NCBI GenBank assembly: GCA_035705495.1
Contig: DASSWB010000055.1
Span: 1 to 44,676 of the forward strand
From: DASSWB01 sp035705495
GTDB taxonomy: Bacteria; Bacteroidota; Bacteroidia; Flavobacteriales; Flavobacteriaceae
Reading direction: 5' to 3'
Length of the DNA stretch: 44,676 nt
Part shown: positions 35,044-43,213 of the stretch, piece by piece
Layout of the letters: every line of letters starts with the position of its first letter
Numbering within the stretch: the first letter of the stretch is position 1
Position numbers and translations under genes: made by a program
Notes under the pieces: model-generated
Told to the model about the DNA's origin: nothing
Seen by the model: the letters and a program-made list of their open reading frames with translations, nothing else
Databases searched by the model: none

Positions 35044-35054
35044 GAATCAATATC

Positions 35055-36083
35055 TTATTTTATGAGAACGCTTCTATATCTGTTCAAGTTTTTAAGAGTG
35101 ATTCCTGTTCCTCTAACTACCGCCCTCAATGGATCTTCGGCAATATAAACGGGCAAATCCGTTTTTTGTGATAATCGTTTGTCCAAACCTCGAAGCATGG
35201 ATCCACCGCCTGCAAGGTAAATACCTGTATTGTAAATATCAGCTGCCAATTCTGGTGGAGTTTGGGACAGCGTCTCCATTACCGCATCTTCAATTCGTAA
35301 AATGGATTTATCCAAGGCTTTCGCAATTTCTCGGTAAGAAATCTGAACTTGTTTTGGTTTTCCCGTTAGCAAATCTCGTCCTTGAACACTCATTTCTTCT
35401 GGTGGCACTTCAAGATCTTCGGTTGCCGCACCAATTTGTATTTTTATTTTTTCCGCAGTACGCTCTCCCACATAAAGATTGTGCTGTGTTCTCATGTAAT
35501 AAACAATGTCATTAGTAAAAACATCACCAGCAACTTTGATAGACTTGTCACAAACAATTCCGCCAAGGGCGATAACAGCAATTTCCGTTGTTCCACCTCC
35601 TATGTCGACAATCATATTTCCTTTAGGTTGCATAATATCAACACCAATACCAATTGCCGCCGCCATTGGTTCATGAATCAAATACACCTCTTTACCATTC
35701 ACCCGTTCTGCACTTTCTTTCACTGCGCGCATTTCAACTTCTGTAATTCCTGAAGGAATACAAATGACCATTCTTAAAGCTGGCGTGAACATTTTCTTTT
35801 TAAGTGCTGGAATTTCCTTGATGAACATACTGATCATTTTCTCGCTCGCATCAAAATCTGCAATAACACCATCTTTTAATGGCCTAATGGTTTTGATGTT
35901 CTCATGGGTTTTCCCCTGCATCAGGGAGGCCTCCTTTCCAACCGCAATAATGCGTCCTGAAATTCGGTCTCTTGCGACTATAGAAGGACTATCAACAACA
36001 ACTTTATCGTTGTGGATTATTAATGTGTTTGCAGTACCTAAATCTATTGCAATTTCTTCGGTGAGAAAATCAAAAAATCCCAT
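35055..36083 (-). CDS. mreB: Actin-like cell-shape protein MreB
   Basis: MreB forms membrane-bound filaments that orient the elongasome. The 342-residue protein has phosphate-1 (EIAIDLGTANT, 10-20), phosphate-2 (MIVDIGGGTTEIAVI, about 157-171) and adenosine (GIYLAGGGSMLRGLD) motifs, plus FFDFLTEE at the amphipathic N terminus. Length and sequence are normal. It heads the mreBCD-mrdA-rodA run and follows purH by 45 bases; a weak TACATTTA box lies in that gap, so it may have its own promoter or read through from purH. Confidence 0.97.
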   Translation of the reverse strand: MGFFDFLTEEIAIDLGTANTLIIHNDKVVVDSPSIVARDRISGRIIAVGKEASLMQGKTHENIKTIRPLKDGVIADFDASEKMISMFIKEIPALKKKMFTPALRMVICIPSGITEVEMRAVKESAERVNGKEVYLIHEPMAAAIGIGVDIMQPKGNMIVDIGGGTTEIAVIALGGIVCDKSIKVAGDVFTNDIVYYMRTQHNLYVGERTAEKIKIQIGAATEDLEVPPEEMSVQGRDLLTGKPKQVQISYREIAKALDKSILRIEDAVMETLSQTPPELAADIYNTGIYLAGGGSMLRGLDKRLSQKTDLPVYIAEDPLRAVVRGTGITLKNLNRYRSVLIK

Positions 36084-36128
36084 AGTATTTTAATTGGTTT
36101 TTGAGGTGTGTTGTAAATGTAATAAAAA

Positions 36129-37655
36129 TTAATGCTTAAAATGACGCGTTCCTGTTTTTACCATTGCAATTTTATTTTGATTGCAATAGTCAATACTTAA
36201 TTGATCATTAATTGAACCGCCAGGCTGAATTACCGATGTGATACCGGCCTTATCTGCTATTTCCACGCAGTCCGGAAATGGAAAAAATGCATCACTCGCC
36301 ATTACAGATCCAGAAAGATCAAATCCAAAGGATTTTGCTTTTTCAATCGCATGGCGCAGAGCATCAACCCTTGATGTCTGACCGGTGCCACTTGCCAGTA
36401 ACTGTTTTCCCTTGGCAAGAACGATTGTATTCGATTTTGTGTGCTTGCAAATTTTGGATGCAAAAATCAGATCTTCCAGTTCTTCGGAAGTCGGTTTAGA
36501 ATCGGTTATCAATTCTACTTCCTCTTTTTTATCTGTTAAAAAATCCTTGTCCTGAACCAGAATTCCATTCAAGCAGGTTCTAACAGAAGTCTCTGGCAAC
36601 GCCACATTTTTCTGAACAAGTATAATTCGGTTTTTCTTTCCTTTCAAAATTTCAACGGCTGAATCAGAATACTTCGGTGCGATTACAACTTCACAAAACA
36701 GGTTGTGAATTTCCGAAGCAGTTTCTGCGTCAATTTCCGTATTTGAAATCAAGATTCCTCCAAAAGCAGAAACGGGATCACCTGCCAAAGCATCTTTGTA
36801 AGCCGACAAAATCGTTTTTCGCTGAGCAAATCCGCAGGCATTATTATGTTTTAAAATGGCAAAAGCAGGATCTTCACCTTGAAATTCGTCCATCAGATTT
36901 ACCGCAGCATCCACATCAAGTAAATTGTTGTACGAAAGTTCCTTTCCGTGAAGTTTATCGAACATGGCATCAAAATCGCCAAAGAAAAATCCTTTCTGAT
37001 GCGGATTCTCACCATATCGCAACACTTTTCCCTCGCTGAAACTCTGTTTATAAACCAGTTCTTTTTCATTCAGAAAATTAAATATTGCAGTATCATAATG
37101 CGAAGAGACATTAAATGCTTTCGATGCGAAAATCTTTCTTTCTTCAATAGTGGAACTTCCATCACCGTCATTCATTATTTTTAAAAATGAATCATAGTCG
37201 GATTGGGAGGCAACACAAAGAACATCTTTAAAATTCTTTGCGGCCGCTCTAATCAAGGAAATTCCGCCAATGTCTATTTTCTCTATAATATCTTCTTCGG
37301 AAGCACCCGAAGCAACAGTTTTCTCAAAAGGATACAAGTCAACAATCACAATATCAATTTGTGGAATATCGAATTTTTTCATTTCCGCAAAATCCGATTC
37401 ATTATCTTGTCTGTTCAAAATTCCACCGAAAATTTTAGGATGCAGCGTTTTAACCCTTCCGCCCAAAATTGAAGGATAGGAAGTAATATCTTCGACTGGG
37501 ATTACATCAATTCCCAAATTCATAATAAAGGTCTCGGTGCCACCTGTAGAATAAATTTTGATTCCCAATTCGTGAAGCTTTTTTACAATAGGCTCCAATC
37601 CATCTTTGTTAAACACTGAAATTAAAGCAGATTTCGCCTTTTTTAAGTCGCTCAT
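36129..37655 (-). CDS. purH: Bifunctional AICAR formyltransferase / IMP cyclohydrolase
   Basis: PurH does the last two steps of IMP synthesis. I start at ATG 37655 (MSDLKKAKSALISVF), giving 508 residues, the family length; a longer in-frame ATG at 37691 lies upstream of the probable promoter and is unlikely. The N-terminal cyclohydrolase has STGGTETFI, ILGGRVKTLHPKI and VDLYPF. The C-terminal AICAR transformylase has RYGENPHQ, FAILKHNNACGFA with its Lys-His pair, ASDAFFPFPD, IQPGGSIND and TGTRHFKH at the end. It may be co-transcribed with mreB. Confidence 0.96.
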   Translation of the reverse strand: MSDLKKAKSALISVFNKDGLEPIVKKLHELGIKIYSTGGTETFIMNLGIDVIPVEDITSYPSILGGRVKTLHPKIFGGILNRQDNESDFAEMKKFDIPQIDIVIVDLYPFEKTVASGASEEDIIEKIDIGGISLIRAAAKNFKDVLCVASQSDYDSFLKIMNDGDGSSTIEERKIFASKAFNVSSHYDTAIFNFLNEKELVYKQSFSEGKVLRYGENPHQKGFFFGDFDAMFDKLHGKELSYNNLLDVDAAVNLMDEFQGEDPAFAILKHNNACGFAQRKTILSAYKDALAGDPVSAFGGILISNTEIDAETASEIHNLFCEVVIAPKYSDSAVEILKGKKNRIILVQKNVALPETSVRTCLNGILVQDKDFLTDKKEEVELITDSKPTSEELEDLIFASKICKHTKSNTIVLAKGKQLLASGTGQTSRVDALRHAIEKAKSFGFDLSGSVMASDAFFPFPDCVEIADKAGITSVIQPGGSINDQLSIDYCNQNKIAMVKTGTRHFKH

Positions 37656-37677
37656 TTTGTTGTCGTTGTTAAGCCCG

Positions 37678-37708
37678 CAAAAGTAAGTCATTCACCAACA
37701 AAACGAAA
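37678..37708 (-). promoter_or_regulatory. purH promoter
   Basis: On the minus strand the -7 box TACTTTTG (37685-37678) matches TAnnTTTG exactly; a TTTC box (37708-37705) lies 19 bases further up as a one-mismatch -33 element. Transcription should start near 37671, 16 bases before ATG 37655, which decides the purH start codon against the ATG at 37691. Confidence 0.6.
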
Positions 37709-37789
37709 AGTTAGAAAGGATTATTATTTATTTTTTGTAACGAAAAAAAACTGCATTCGTCTTATCTTTACAGAAAAGTAAAAAACTTC

Positions 37790-39040
37790 ATGATAATCTA
37801 TCTTCGGGTATTAAAGGAAAGTTTTAATTTCGCCGTTAATGCTTTGGTCAATAACAAATTACGAACTGTTCTTTCCCTTTTAGGAGTTACCATTGGTATT
37901 TTTTCAATTATAGCCGTTTTAGCTGCTGTTGATTCCCTTGAACGGGAAATAAAAGGTAGTATAAGTTCTTTGGACATCAGCACAATTATTGTCGCGCGTT
38001 ATTCATTTGGACCTACAGAAATCCCACAATGGAAAAGAGAGCAATTTCCCGATGTTACTTATCAAGAATATGAGTTTTTAAGAAACAATCTTCCTGGACT
38101 GGAGGCGGCAAGCTTCTTTATGAACGTTCCTCGAGAAACGGTTAAATTTGATGATCGCACCGCAACCAATATTGCCGTTGAAAACTCTACCCACGAATAT
38201 TATGACATTGAAGAACTGCAAATGGCGGACGGGCGTTTTTTCAACGAAGCAGAATCCGTAGCCGCTGCAAACGTCCTGGTTTTGGGACACGATGTGAAAG
38301 AAACTTTATTTGATGACACCAATCCAATCGGCAAGCAAATAAGATTGTACGGAAAGAGATTTACTGTAATCGGATATCTCGAAAAACAAGGTTTTAGTGT
38401 ATTCGGAAGCAATGACACCAAAGTATTTATTCCTGTCAATGTGGTAAGGCAAATATTTGGCGACAATAATAGGTCAACCTTTCCGCAAATTGTAATTAAA
38501 CCTGAAAAGGATTTGGACACTGAAGAATTTATCGCTAGGCTCACTCAATTATTGCGTAATTACCGCGGATTGAAGCCCGATGACACCACTAATTTTTTTG
38601 TAAATCAATTGGAAGGTTTCACAGATGTTATTGACAATATGATGGGACAGCTGAATCTTTTAGGATTGATTATTAGCGGCTTTTCCCTTTTGGTTGGTGG
38701 ATTTGGTATTGCCAATATTATGTTTGTAAGCGTTAAAGAGAGAACCAATTTAATTGGAATTCAAAAATCTTTGGGTGCCAAAAACAGGTTCATTTTATTA
38801 CAGTTTCTTTTTGAAGCCGTAATACTGGCAGTAATTGGCGGATTGGTGGGACTGTTTTTCGTATGGATCATTTCGCTTGTTGCATCCAGTTTCACCGGAG
38901 ATTTTGAATTTATCCTGTCTCCGTGGAACATGTTTCTCGGAACCGCAATTTCAGCCGTTATCGGTTTGGTTTCTGGATTGATTCCCGCTATTTCAGCATC
39001 AAAATTAGATCCGGTTGAAGCTATTAGAACAGGAATGTAA
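37790..39040 (+). CDS. MacB/FtsX-type ABC transporter permease
   Basis: The 416-residue protein has an N-terminal helix in LSLLGVTIGIFSIIAVLAAVDSL (about 29-51), a periplasmic MacB_PCD domain (about 52-290), and three C-terminal helices of the FtsX domain. These include GFSLLVGGFGIANIMFVSVKERTNLIGIQKSLGAKN (about 302-337) and the end SKLDPVEAIRTG. This is the mechanotransmission permease class, used for efflux or lipoprotein handling. No ATPase or membrane-fusion partner gene is adjacent, so the substrate is unknown. It is divergent from purH. Confidence 0.9.
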   Translation: MIIYLRVLKESFNFAVNALVNNKLRTVLSLLGVTIGIFSIIAVLAAVDSLEREIKGSISSLDISTIIVARYSFGPTEIPQWKREQFPDVTYQEYEFLRNNLPGLEAASFFMNVPRETVKFDDRTATNIAVENSTHEYYDIEELQMADGRFFNEAESVAAANVLVLGHDVKETLFDDTNPIGKQIRLYGKRFTVIGYLEKQGFSVFGSNDTKVFIPVNVVRQIFGDNNRSTFPQIVIKPEKDLDTEEFIARLTQLLRNYRGLKPDDTTNFFVNQLEGFTDVIDNMMGQLNLLGLIISGFSLLVGGFGIANIMFVSVKERTNLIGIQKSLGAKNRFILLQFLFEAVILAVIGGLVGLFFVWIISLVASSFTGDFEFILSPWNMFLGTAISAVIGLVSGLIPAISASKLDPVEAIRTGM

Positions 39041-39096
39041 ATAAAGATTCCAAAGTTTTTAAGTCGGAAAATTTCAGGAAAATCAGGAACACGTTA

Positions 39097-39420
39097 TTAC
39101 GATCGACTGCTGAAAAATTCCTTTTTAGCAGCTATATTTATCAACTTATTTCGCTGGATCACATAAAACAGCGGAGATAAACTCGGAAAAATAAACATCG
39201 ACACTACCCAAAAGGTTTTCCTGTAAATCTTGTTCGCCAAAATATCACCCATTACCACGAACCAAGCAAAAAAGGCAATTCCCCAGCCTATGTGAACAAC
39301 TATATTGGGTATTTCCAAATGTTTCATTCTTGCGTAAATCCCCATACTTGTACATATCAAATTGAGAATGGCAAAAACCAAAACAATTTTTCGGTTCACG
39401 ATAAAATTTGTTTTTTCCAT
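39097..39420 (-). CDS. Small three-helix membrane protein
   Basis: The 107-residue protein has three hydrophobic segments (about 11-28, 42-60 and 69-88) and a short basic C terminus (AAKKEFFSSRS). The sequence HIGWGIAFFAWFVVMGD lies in helix 2. No family is recognised; it looks like a short phospholipase-D-N-type or DUF membrane protein. It is 24 bases downstream of the GAF-domain gene on the same strand and probably co-transcribed with it. Confidence 0.6.
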   Translation of the reverse strand: MEKTNFIVNRKIVLVFAILNLICTSMGIYARMKHLEIPNIVVHIGWGIAFFAWFVVMGDILANKIYRKTFWVVSMFIFPSLSPLFYVIQRNKLINIAAKKEFFSSRS

Positions 39421-39444
39421 TTTTTGTCTTTTAATAAGATCGGG

Positions 39445-39903
39445 TTATAGAATCTCTGCAACTCGTTGGTTTACCCATTCCAAAAATCTTTCATCTGCTT
39501 CGGTAAACGGATCTGGTGTATTGCTGTCAATGTCAATTTGCCCAATATTTTCTCCGTTTTTGAATAATGGCACTACAATTTCCGCTTTTACATCAATGCT
39601 GCACGCAATATAATTATCCTGCGCCTGAACATCGGGAACCACAAAATTTTTATTTGATTCTGCAACTTGTCCACAGATACCCTTTCCGAAGGGAATAATA
39701 TGATGGTCTGTAGGTGCTCCAACATACGGACCGAGTTTCAACTCTTTTTTGTCGCCGTTTTTAAAATAAAATCCTACCCAATTATAATAATCGACATTCG
39801 CCTTTAGCAATTCACACACTTGCAACAAACGCGCGTCAACCATCAGACTTTCATCTTTCAAAATCTTTTCAACCTCCGGTTTTAATACTTCAAATTCCAT
39901 CAC
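39445..39903 (-). CDS. GAF-domain protein, free-methionine-(R)-sulfoxide reductase-like
   Basis: The 152-residue protein is a single GAF domain of the fRMsr type: NWVGFYF (41-47), LKLGPYVGAP, PFGKGICGQVAES (71-83), VVPDVQAQDNYIACS, AEIVVPLFKNGENIGQIDIDS. fRMsr reduces free Met-R-sulfoxide. Cys77 and Cys101 match the Escherichia coli Cys94 and Cys118 (same spacing of 24), but the third cysteine (Cys84) is replaced by His67, so activity may differ or rely on two cysteines. It lies divergent from xrtF, a neighbourhood that recurs in Flavobacteriaceae as I recall. Confidence 0.82.
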   Translation of the reverse strand: MMEFEVLKPEVEKILKDESLMVDARLLQVCELLKANVDYYNWVGFYFKNGDKKELKLGPYVGAPTDHHIIPFGKGICGQVAESNKNFVVPDVQAQDNYIACSIDVKAEIVVPLFKNGENIGQIDIDSNTPDPFTEADERFLEWVNQRVAEIL

Positions 39904-39938
39904 TTTTTATTTTATGTAAAAGTATTTAAAAAATAAAA

Positions 39939-39968
39939 TTTGTTGCGAGGCATTATTATATAAATTTG
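39939..39968 (+). promoter_or_regulatory. Promoter of the xrtF operon
   Basis: A TTTG box (39939-39942), an 18-base spacer and a perfect -7 box TAAATTTG (39961-39968) place transcription start near 39975, about 14 bases before the TTG start of xrtF. The spacer is one base short of the usual 19-21. Confidence 0.65.
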
Positions 39969-39988
39969 GAAAATAGAACCCATTATCC

Positions 39989-40531
39989 TTGCGAAAGTTA
40001 TTTCTCGAAAATAAAGCTGTTTTCCAATTTGTCTTCACTTTTTCTGGCAGTTATATTTTGTTGGTGATTTTGTACAGCGTTTATTTAAAATTCGCTTCTT
40101 CGGAAATTTTTTATCCCGATTACATTACCCATGCTGTTGCTGTACAAAGTGAAATGGTAATCAATAGTTTGGGCTACAGCGCGGAAGTTATTCCACATAC
40201 GACCGAACCTTCAATGAAATTAATTGTCGATGACGTTTTTGTGGCCAGAATTATTGAAGGTTGTAATGCTGTGAGTGTCATTTTACTGTTCATTGCCTTT
40301 ATCGTTTCTTTCTTCGGAAAATTTAAACCGACGCTTCTGTACATTTTAGCGGGTTCGGTTCTTATTTATGCGACCAATATTGCCCGAATCGCTATTTTAT
40401 CCATAGGAATTTATGAATATCCCGAAAAAGCAGAATTTTTGCACGGCACCGTATTCCCTGGAATTATATACGGAATGGTTTTCATGCTTTGGGTATTGTG
40501 GATCATTCGTTTTTCAAAAGTGAAAAAATGA
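39989..40531 (+). CDS. xrtF: Exosortase family protein XrtF
   Basis: Exosortases are polytopic membrane cysteine proteases that process and anchor proteins with a C-terminal sorting tail. The 180-residue protein has about five helices and the catalytic Cys92 (EGCNAVSV), Arg133 (NIARIAIL) and His152 (FLHGTVFPG). This is the short F-type of Flavobacteriia. The start is TTG 39989, because an in-frame TAG lies just upstream at 39974 and the next Met is too far in. The stop overlaps the partner gene (ATGA), a fixed pair in this system. Confidence 0.9.
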   Translation: MRKLFLENKAVFQFVFTFSGSYILLVILYSVYLKFASSEIFYPDYITHAVAVQSEMVINSLGYSAEVIPHTTEPSMKLIVDDVFVARIIEGCNAVSVILLFIAFIVSFFGKFKPTLLYILAGSVLIYATNIARIAILSIGIYEYPEKAEFLHGTVFPGIIYGMVFMLWVLWIIRFSKVKK

Positions 40532-40965
40532 ACAAGTATTTGAAAATCCTCATCATTTTCTTCCTGTTCGTTCTACTTGCGCTCGTCCGTTTTTTCGAAA
40601 CTGAAATATTCTATGATCCTTTTACCGAATTTTTTAAAGCTGATTATCTCTATCTCGACCAACCAGTTTTTCAAAAACATAAACTTTTGCTGCATTTGAC
40701 TTTTCGTTTTTGGCTGAACTCTGGTATTTCACTTCTGATTCTTTACGTGGCTTTTTTCGATAAAAACGTGATGAAATTTTCAACTTTTTTATATTCACTG
40801 CTTTTTCTGATTCTTTTCGGTGCTTTTTGGTGGATTTTAAACGACTTACAACAAGAAAATTACTTGGTTTTGTTTTATGTGCGAAGGTTCCTTATCCAAC
40901 CGCTCCTGATTCTGATTCTGCTGCCTGCTTTTTATTATCAAAAAATTAAAAAACAGCAAAATTGA
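40528..40965 (+). CDS. Exosortase F system-associated membrane protein
   Basis: I start at ATG 40528 (MNKYLKILIIFFLF), which overlaps the xrtF stop by four bases; a longer frame from 40489 would run through xrtF. The 145-residue protein has four hydrophobic segments (about 5-20, 56-72, 83-103 and 117-137) and the motifs RFFETEIFYDPF and HLTFRFWLNSGISLLILY near the second helix. It matches the family that always accompanies XrtF and is thought to be needed for its function. No enzymatic motif is seen. It overlaps the next gene by four bases (TTGA). Confidence 0.88.
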   Translation: MNKYLKILIIFFLFVLLALVRFFETEIFYDPFTEFFKADYLYLDQPVFQKHKLLLHLTFRFWLNSGISLLILYVAFFDKNVMKFSTFLYSLLFLILFGAFWWILNDLQQENYLVLFYVRRFLIQPLLILILLPAFYYQKIKKQQN

Positions 40966-41774
40966 AGATTTTAAAATTTTTCCTGATTCTTTTCTTTTTT
41001 TGGTCGTCCGTTTTCTACGCCCAGGTCAAAGTTTGCTCTTGGAATATTCAAAATATGGGTCAATCTAAAAATGCCGAAGAAATTGCTTTTATGGCTGATA
41101 TTTTAAAAGGTTTTGATGTGGTGGCCATTCAAGAAATTGTGGCGGGAGTTGGCGGTGCACAATCTATTGCCCGACTTGCAGATGCATTGAATCGTACGGG
41201 CACAAAATGGGAATATAAAATTAGCGCTCCCACACTCAGTGATCCACATTCCGCAGAACGATATGCTTTTCTCTGGAAAACCTCTCAGGTAAAATTGGTG
41301 AAACCTCCGAAATTGGATGAATTCTATCAATCCGAGATTGAGCGGGAGCCCTATTTGGCCGACTTCAGTTATAATGGGGAAATTTTCACCTTGGTCAATT
41401 TTCACGCAATTCCGAAGAAAAAACAGCCGGAAACGGAAATAAAGTATTTTAAATATTTCCCAGATCTGTATCCGAATAAAAATCTAATTTTTTTAGGCGA
41501 TTTCAATACACCACAAAGTCATTCGGTTTTTCTTCCATTGAAAAAGATGGGATTTTCTCCTATTTTTCAAAATCAAAAAACATCTCTGAGAACAAAATGC
41601 ATCAATGCTAATTGTCTTGCGTCAGAATACGACAATATTTTTTACAATTCAGCAAAAAATGAAACCGTGGGAATCGGTGTCGTTCATTTTTACACTGCTT
41701 TTTCAACTTTAAAAGAAGCCAGAAAAATTTCGGACCACATACCTATTTGGATCGAATTTTCCCCCTGTGAATAA
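40962..41774 (+). CDS. Secreted endonuclease/exonuclease/phosphatase-family protein
   Basis: The 270-residue protein starts at TTG 40962, overlapping the previous stop. A signal peptide (about 1-20, SVFYAQ) precedes a DNase-I-like fold: CSWNIQNMG (25-33), VVAIQEI with the metal-binding Glu (about 53-59), FTLVNFHAIPKK, FLGDFNTP and the terminal SDHIPIWIEF. It should be a secreted Mg-dependent nuclease or phosphodiesterase. It is translationally coupled to the exosortase F pair, a link that could be functional or merely positional. It has no C-terminal sorting tail. Confidence 0.85.
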   Translation: MKILKFFLILFFFWSSVFYAQVKVCSWNIQNMGQSKNAEEIAFMADILKGFDVVAIQEIVAGVGGAQSIARLADALNRTGTKWEYKISAPTLSDPHSAERYAFLWKTSQVKLVKPPKLDEFYQSEIEREPYLADFSYNGEIFTLVNFHAIPKKKQPETEIKYFKYFPDLYPNKNLIFLGDFNTPQSHSVFLPLKKMGFSPIFQNQKTSLRTKCINANCLASEYDNIFYNSAKNETVGIGVVHFYTAFSTLKEARKISDHIPIWIEFSPCE

Positions 41775-41853
41775 TTCAAAAAGTATGACGGGAATCATAT
41801 CACATTAATAGAGAATTTGAGTGCTTTACAATAGCAATTTCAAATTTTCACAA

Positions 41854-43143
41854 ATGAAAAAGATCATCCTGTTTTTTATTGTTGCCCTGACCAATATTAC
41901 CGTTTTTTCCCAAGATTTTAGTATCGATCTTGAACTGAGACCGAAATATGAATTAAGAAATGGATACAAAAATTTCATTAGCAATGATGAAAACCCGGCA
42001 TCCTTTATTTCCCAGAGATCCAGAATAAACTTCAATTTTACAAATGAAAAAATCGGTGCGAAACTTTCACTTCAAAATGTTAGGGTTTGGGGAGATGTGC
42101 CCATTTCCACGGCAAGAGATCAAAATGCCGTTGCAGTATTTGAAGCCTATGCTGAATATTTTCACAATGAAAAAATGCATTTTAAACTGGGACGGCAAAT
42201 TGTTTCCTACGATAACCAAAGAATTTTTGGCGTCAGTGATTGGTCACAAGCGGGTCAAAGTCATGACCTTTTTAAAATTTCATACCGCTCCAACAGTAAT
42301 ATGCAAATTGATCTTGGATTTGCGGTCAATGCAGAAACGGAAGCTCACTTTCAAACCGGTTATGCAATCAATAACTACAAAAACTTACAATATGCCTGGT
42401 ACCATATAGATATGAATACCTCTGGTTTGAGTTTTTTATTGTTGAACACGGGATACGAACAAGAAACGGTGGGTACTACGTTTAAAGTCAATTACCTACA
42501 AACATTTGGTTCCTATTTTAATTTTAAAAAAAATAATTGGTTTGCTGATTTTTCTGGATACGCCCAAACCGGAGAAAAATCAAACACCCAGGTTACCGCT
42601 TTTTATGTGGGAAGCAGCCTTTTATATTCCTTGAATCCAAATTGGAAAGTGGGCGCGGGAGCCGAATATATTTCGGGAACAGATATGAATGAGAGTTCTG
42701 ATAAATTACATTCTTTTACCCCTTTATTTGGAACAAATCACGGATTTAACGGGACCATGGATTATTTTTACACTGGGAACCATTTAAATTCGGTTGGACT
42801 CATCAATCCGTATTTTAAAATTCTTTTTTCCAAAGAGAAAATTACTGCTTCCATTGTTCCTCATTTATTTTTTGCGGAAGCCAGTGTGGTTGACTTCACC
42901 AATAAAAAGTATGACAGTTACTTGGGGAACGAAATTGATTTTTCAGCTTCCTATAAATTCAATAAAGATTTTAAACTGGATTTTGGTTACTCGCAAATGT
43001 TCGGCACAGAAACGCTTGAATTTTTAAAACAGAAAAATCCCTCCGGAATGCAGAATTGGATATGGATTAAGTTTACATTTCATCCCGTGCTGTTTTCCCA
43101 TTCAAACAAGTTGGAAGTTCCGGATCCGGAACCTTCGATTTAA
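41854..43143 (+). CDS. Outer-membrane beta-barrel, alginate-export/porin type
   Basis: I start at ATG 41854 (MKKIILFFIVALTN); an upstream frame start at 41821 would add 11 residues before the signal peptide. The 429-residue protein has a signal peptide (about 1-19, TVFSQ) and then a barrel pattern: ELRPKYELRNGYKN, SFISQRSRINFNF, KLGRQIVSYDNQRIFG, and an aromatic end (WIWIKFTFHP). The GRQ...YD..R..G..DW block resembles the alginate_exp/OprD-like family that exports polysaccharide or takes up small solutes. The substrate is unknown. Confidence 0.75.
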   Translation: MKKIILFFIVALTNITVFSQDFSIDLELRPKYELRNGYKNFISNDENPASFISQRSRINFNFTNEKIGAKLSLQNVRVWGDVPISTARDQNAVAVFEAYAEYFHNEKMHFKLGRQIVSYDNQRIFGVSDWSQAGQSHDLFKISYRSNSNMQIDLGFAVNAETEAHFQTGYAINNYKNLQYAWYHIDMNTSGLSFLLLNTGYEQETVGTTFKVNYLQTFGSYFNFKKNNWFADFSGYAQTGEKSNTQVTAFYVGSSLLYSLNPNWKVGAGAEYISGTDMNESSDKLHSFTPLFGTNHGFNGTMDYFYTGNHLNSVGLINPYFKILFSKEKITASIVPHLFFAEASVVDFTNKKYDSYLGNEIDFSASYKFNKDFKLDFGYSQMFGTETLEFLKQKNPSGMQNWIWIKFTFHPVLFSHSNKLEVPDPEPSI

Positions 43144-43151
43144 TCTGATTT

Positions 43152-43165
43152 ATGTAAATTTACAT
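43152..43165. promoter_or_regulatory. 14-bp perfect palindrome, candidate operator
   Basis: ATGTAAATTTACAT reads the same on both strands. It lies between the porin gene and the persulfide-dioxygenase-like gene, 49 bases before the latter's start, where a dimeric repressor would act. The core TAAATTTA is also one mismatch from a -7 box. Regulator identity is unknown. Confidence 0.45.
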
Positions 43166-43213
43166 CCCAATATTTACTGATGAAGCAATTCTTCAGTTTC
43201 AAAAAAATTAAAA

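Noticed and set aside
35129..35753. Long plus-strand frames opposite mreB
   Set aside because: mreB is fully conserved there; the opposing frames are codon-bias artefacts.
39103..39132. Bulged hairpin CTGCTGAAAAA/TTTTTAGCAG as a terminator for the MacB-like permease
   Set aside because: The stem has a bulge, it lies inside a minus-strand gene and no T run follows on the plus strand.
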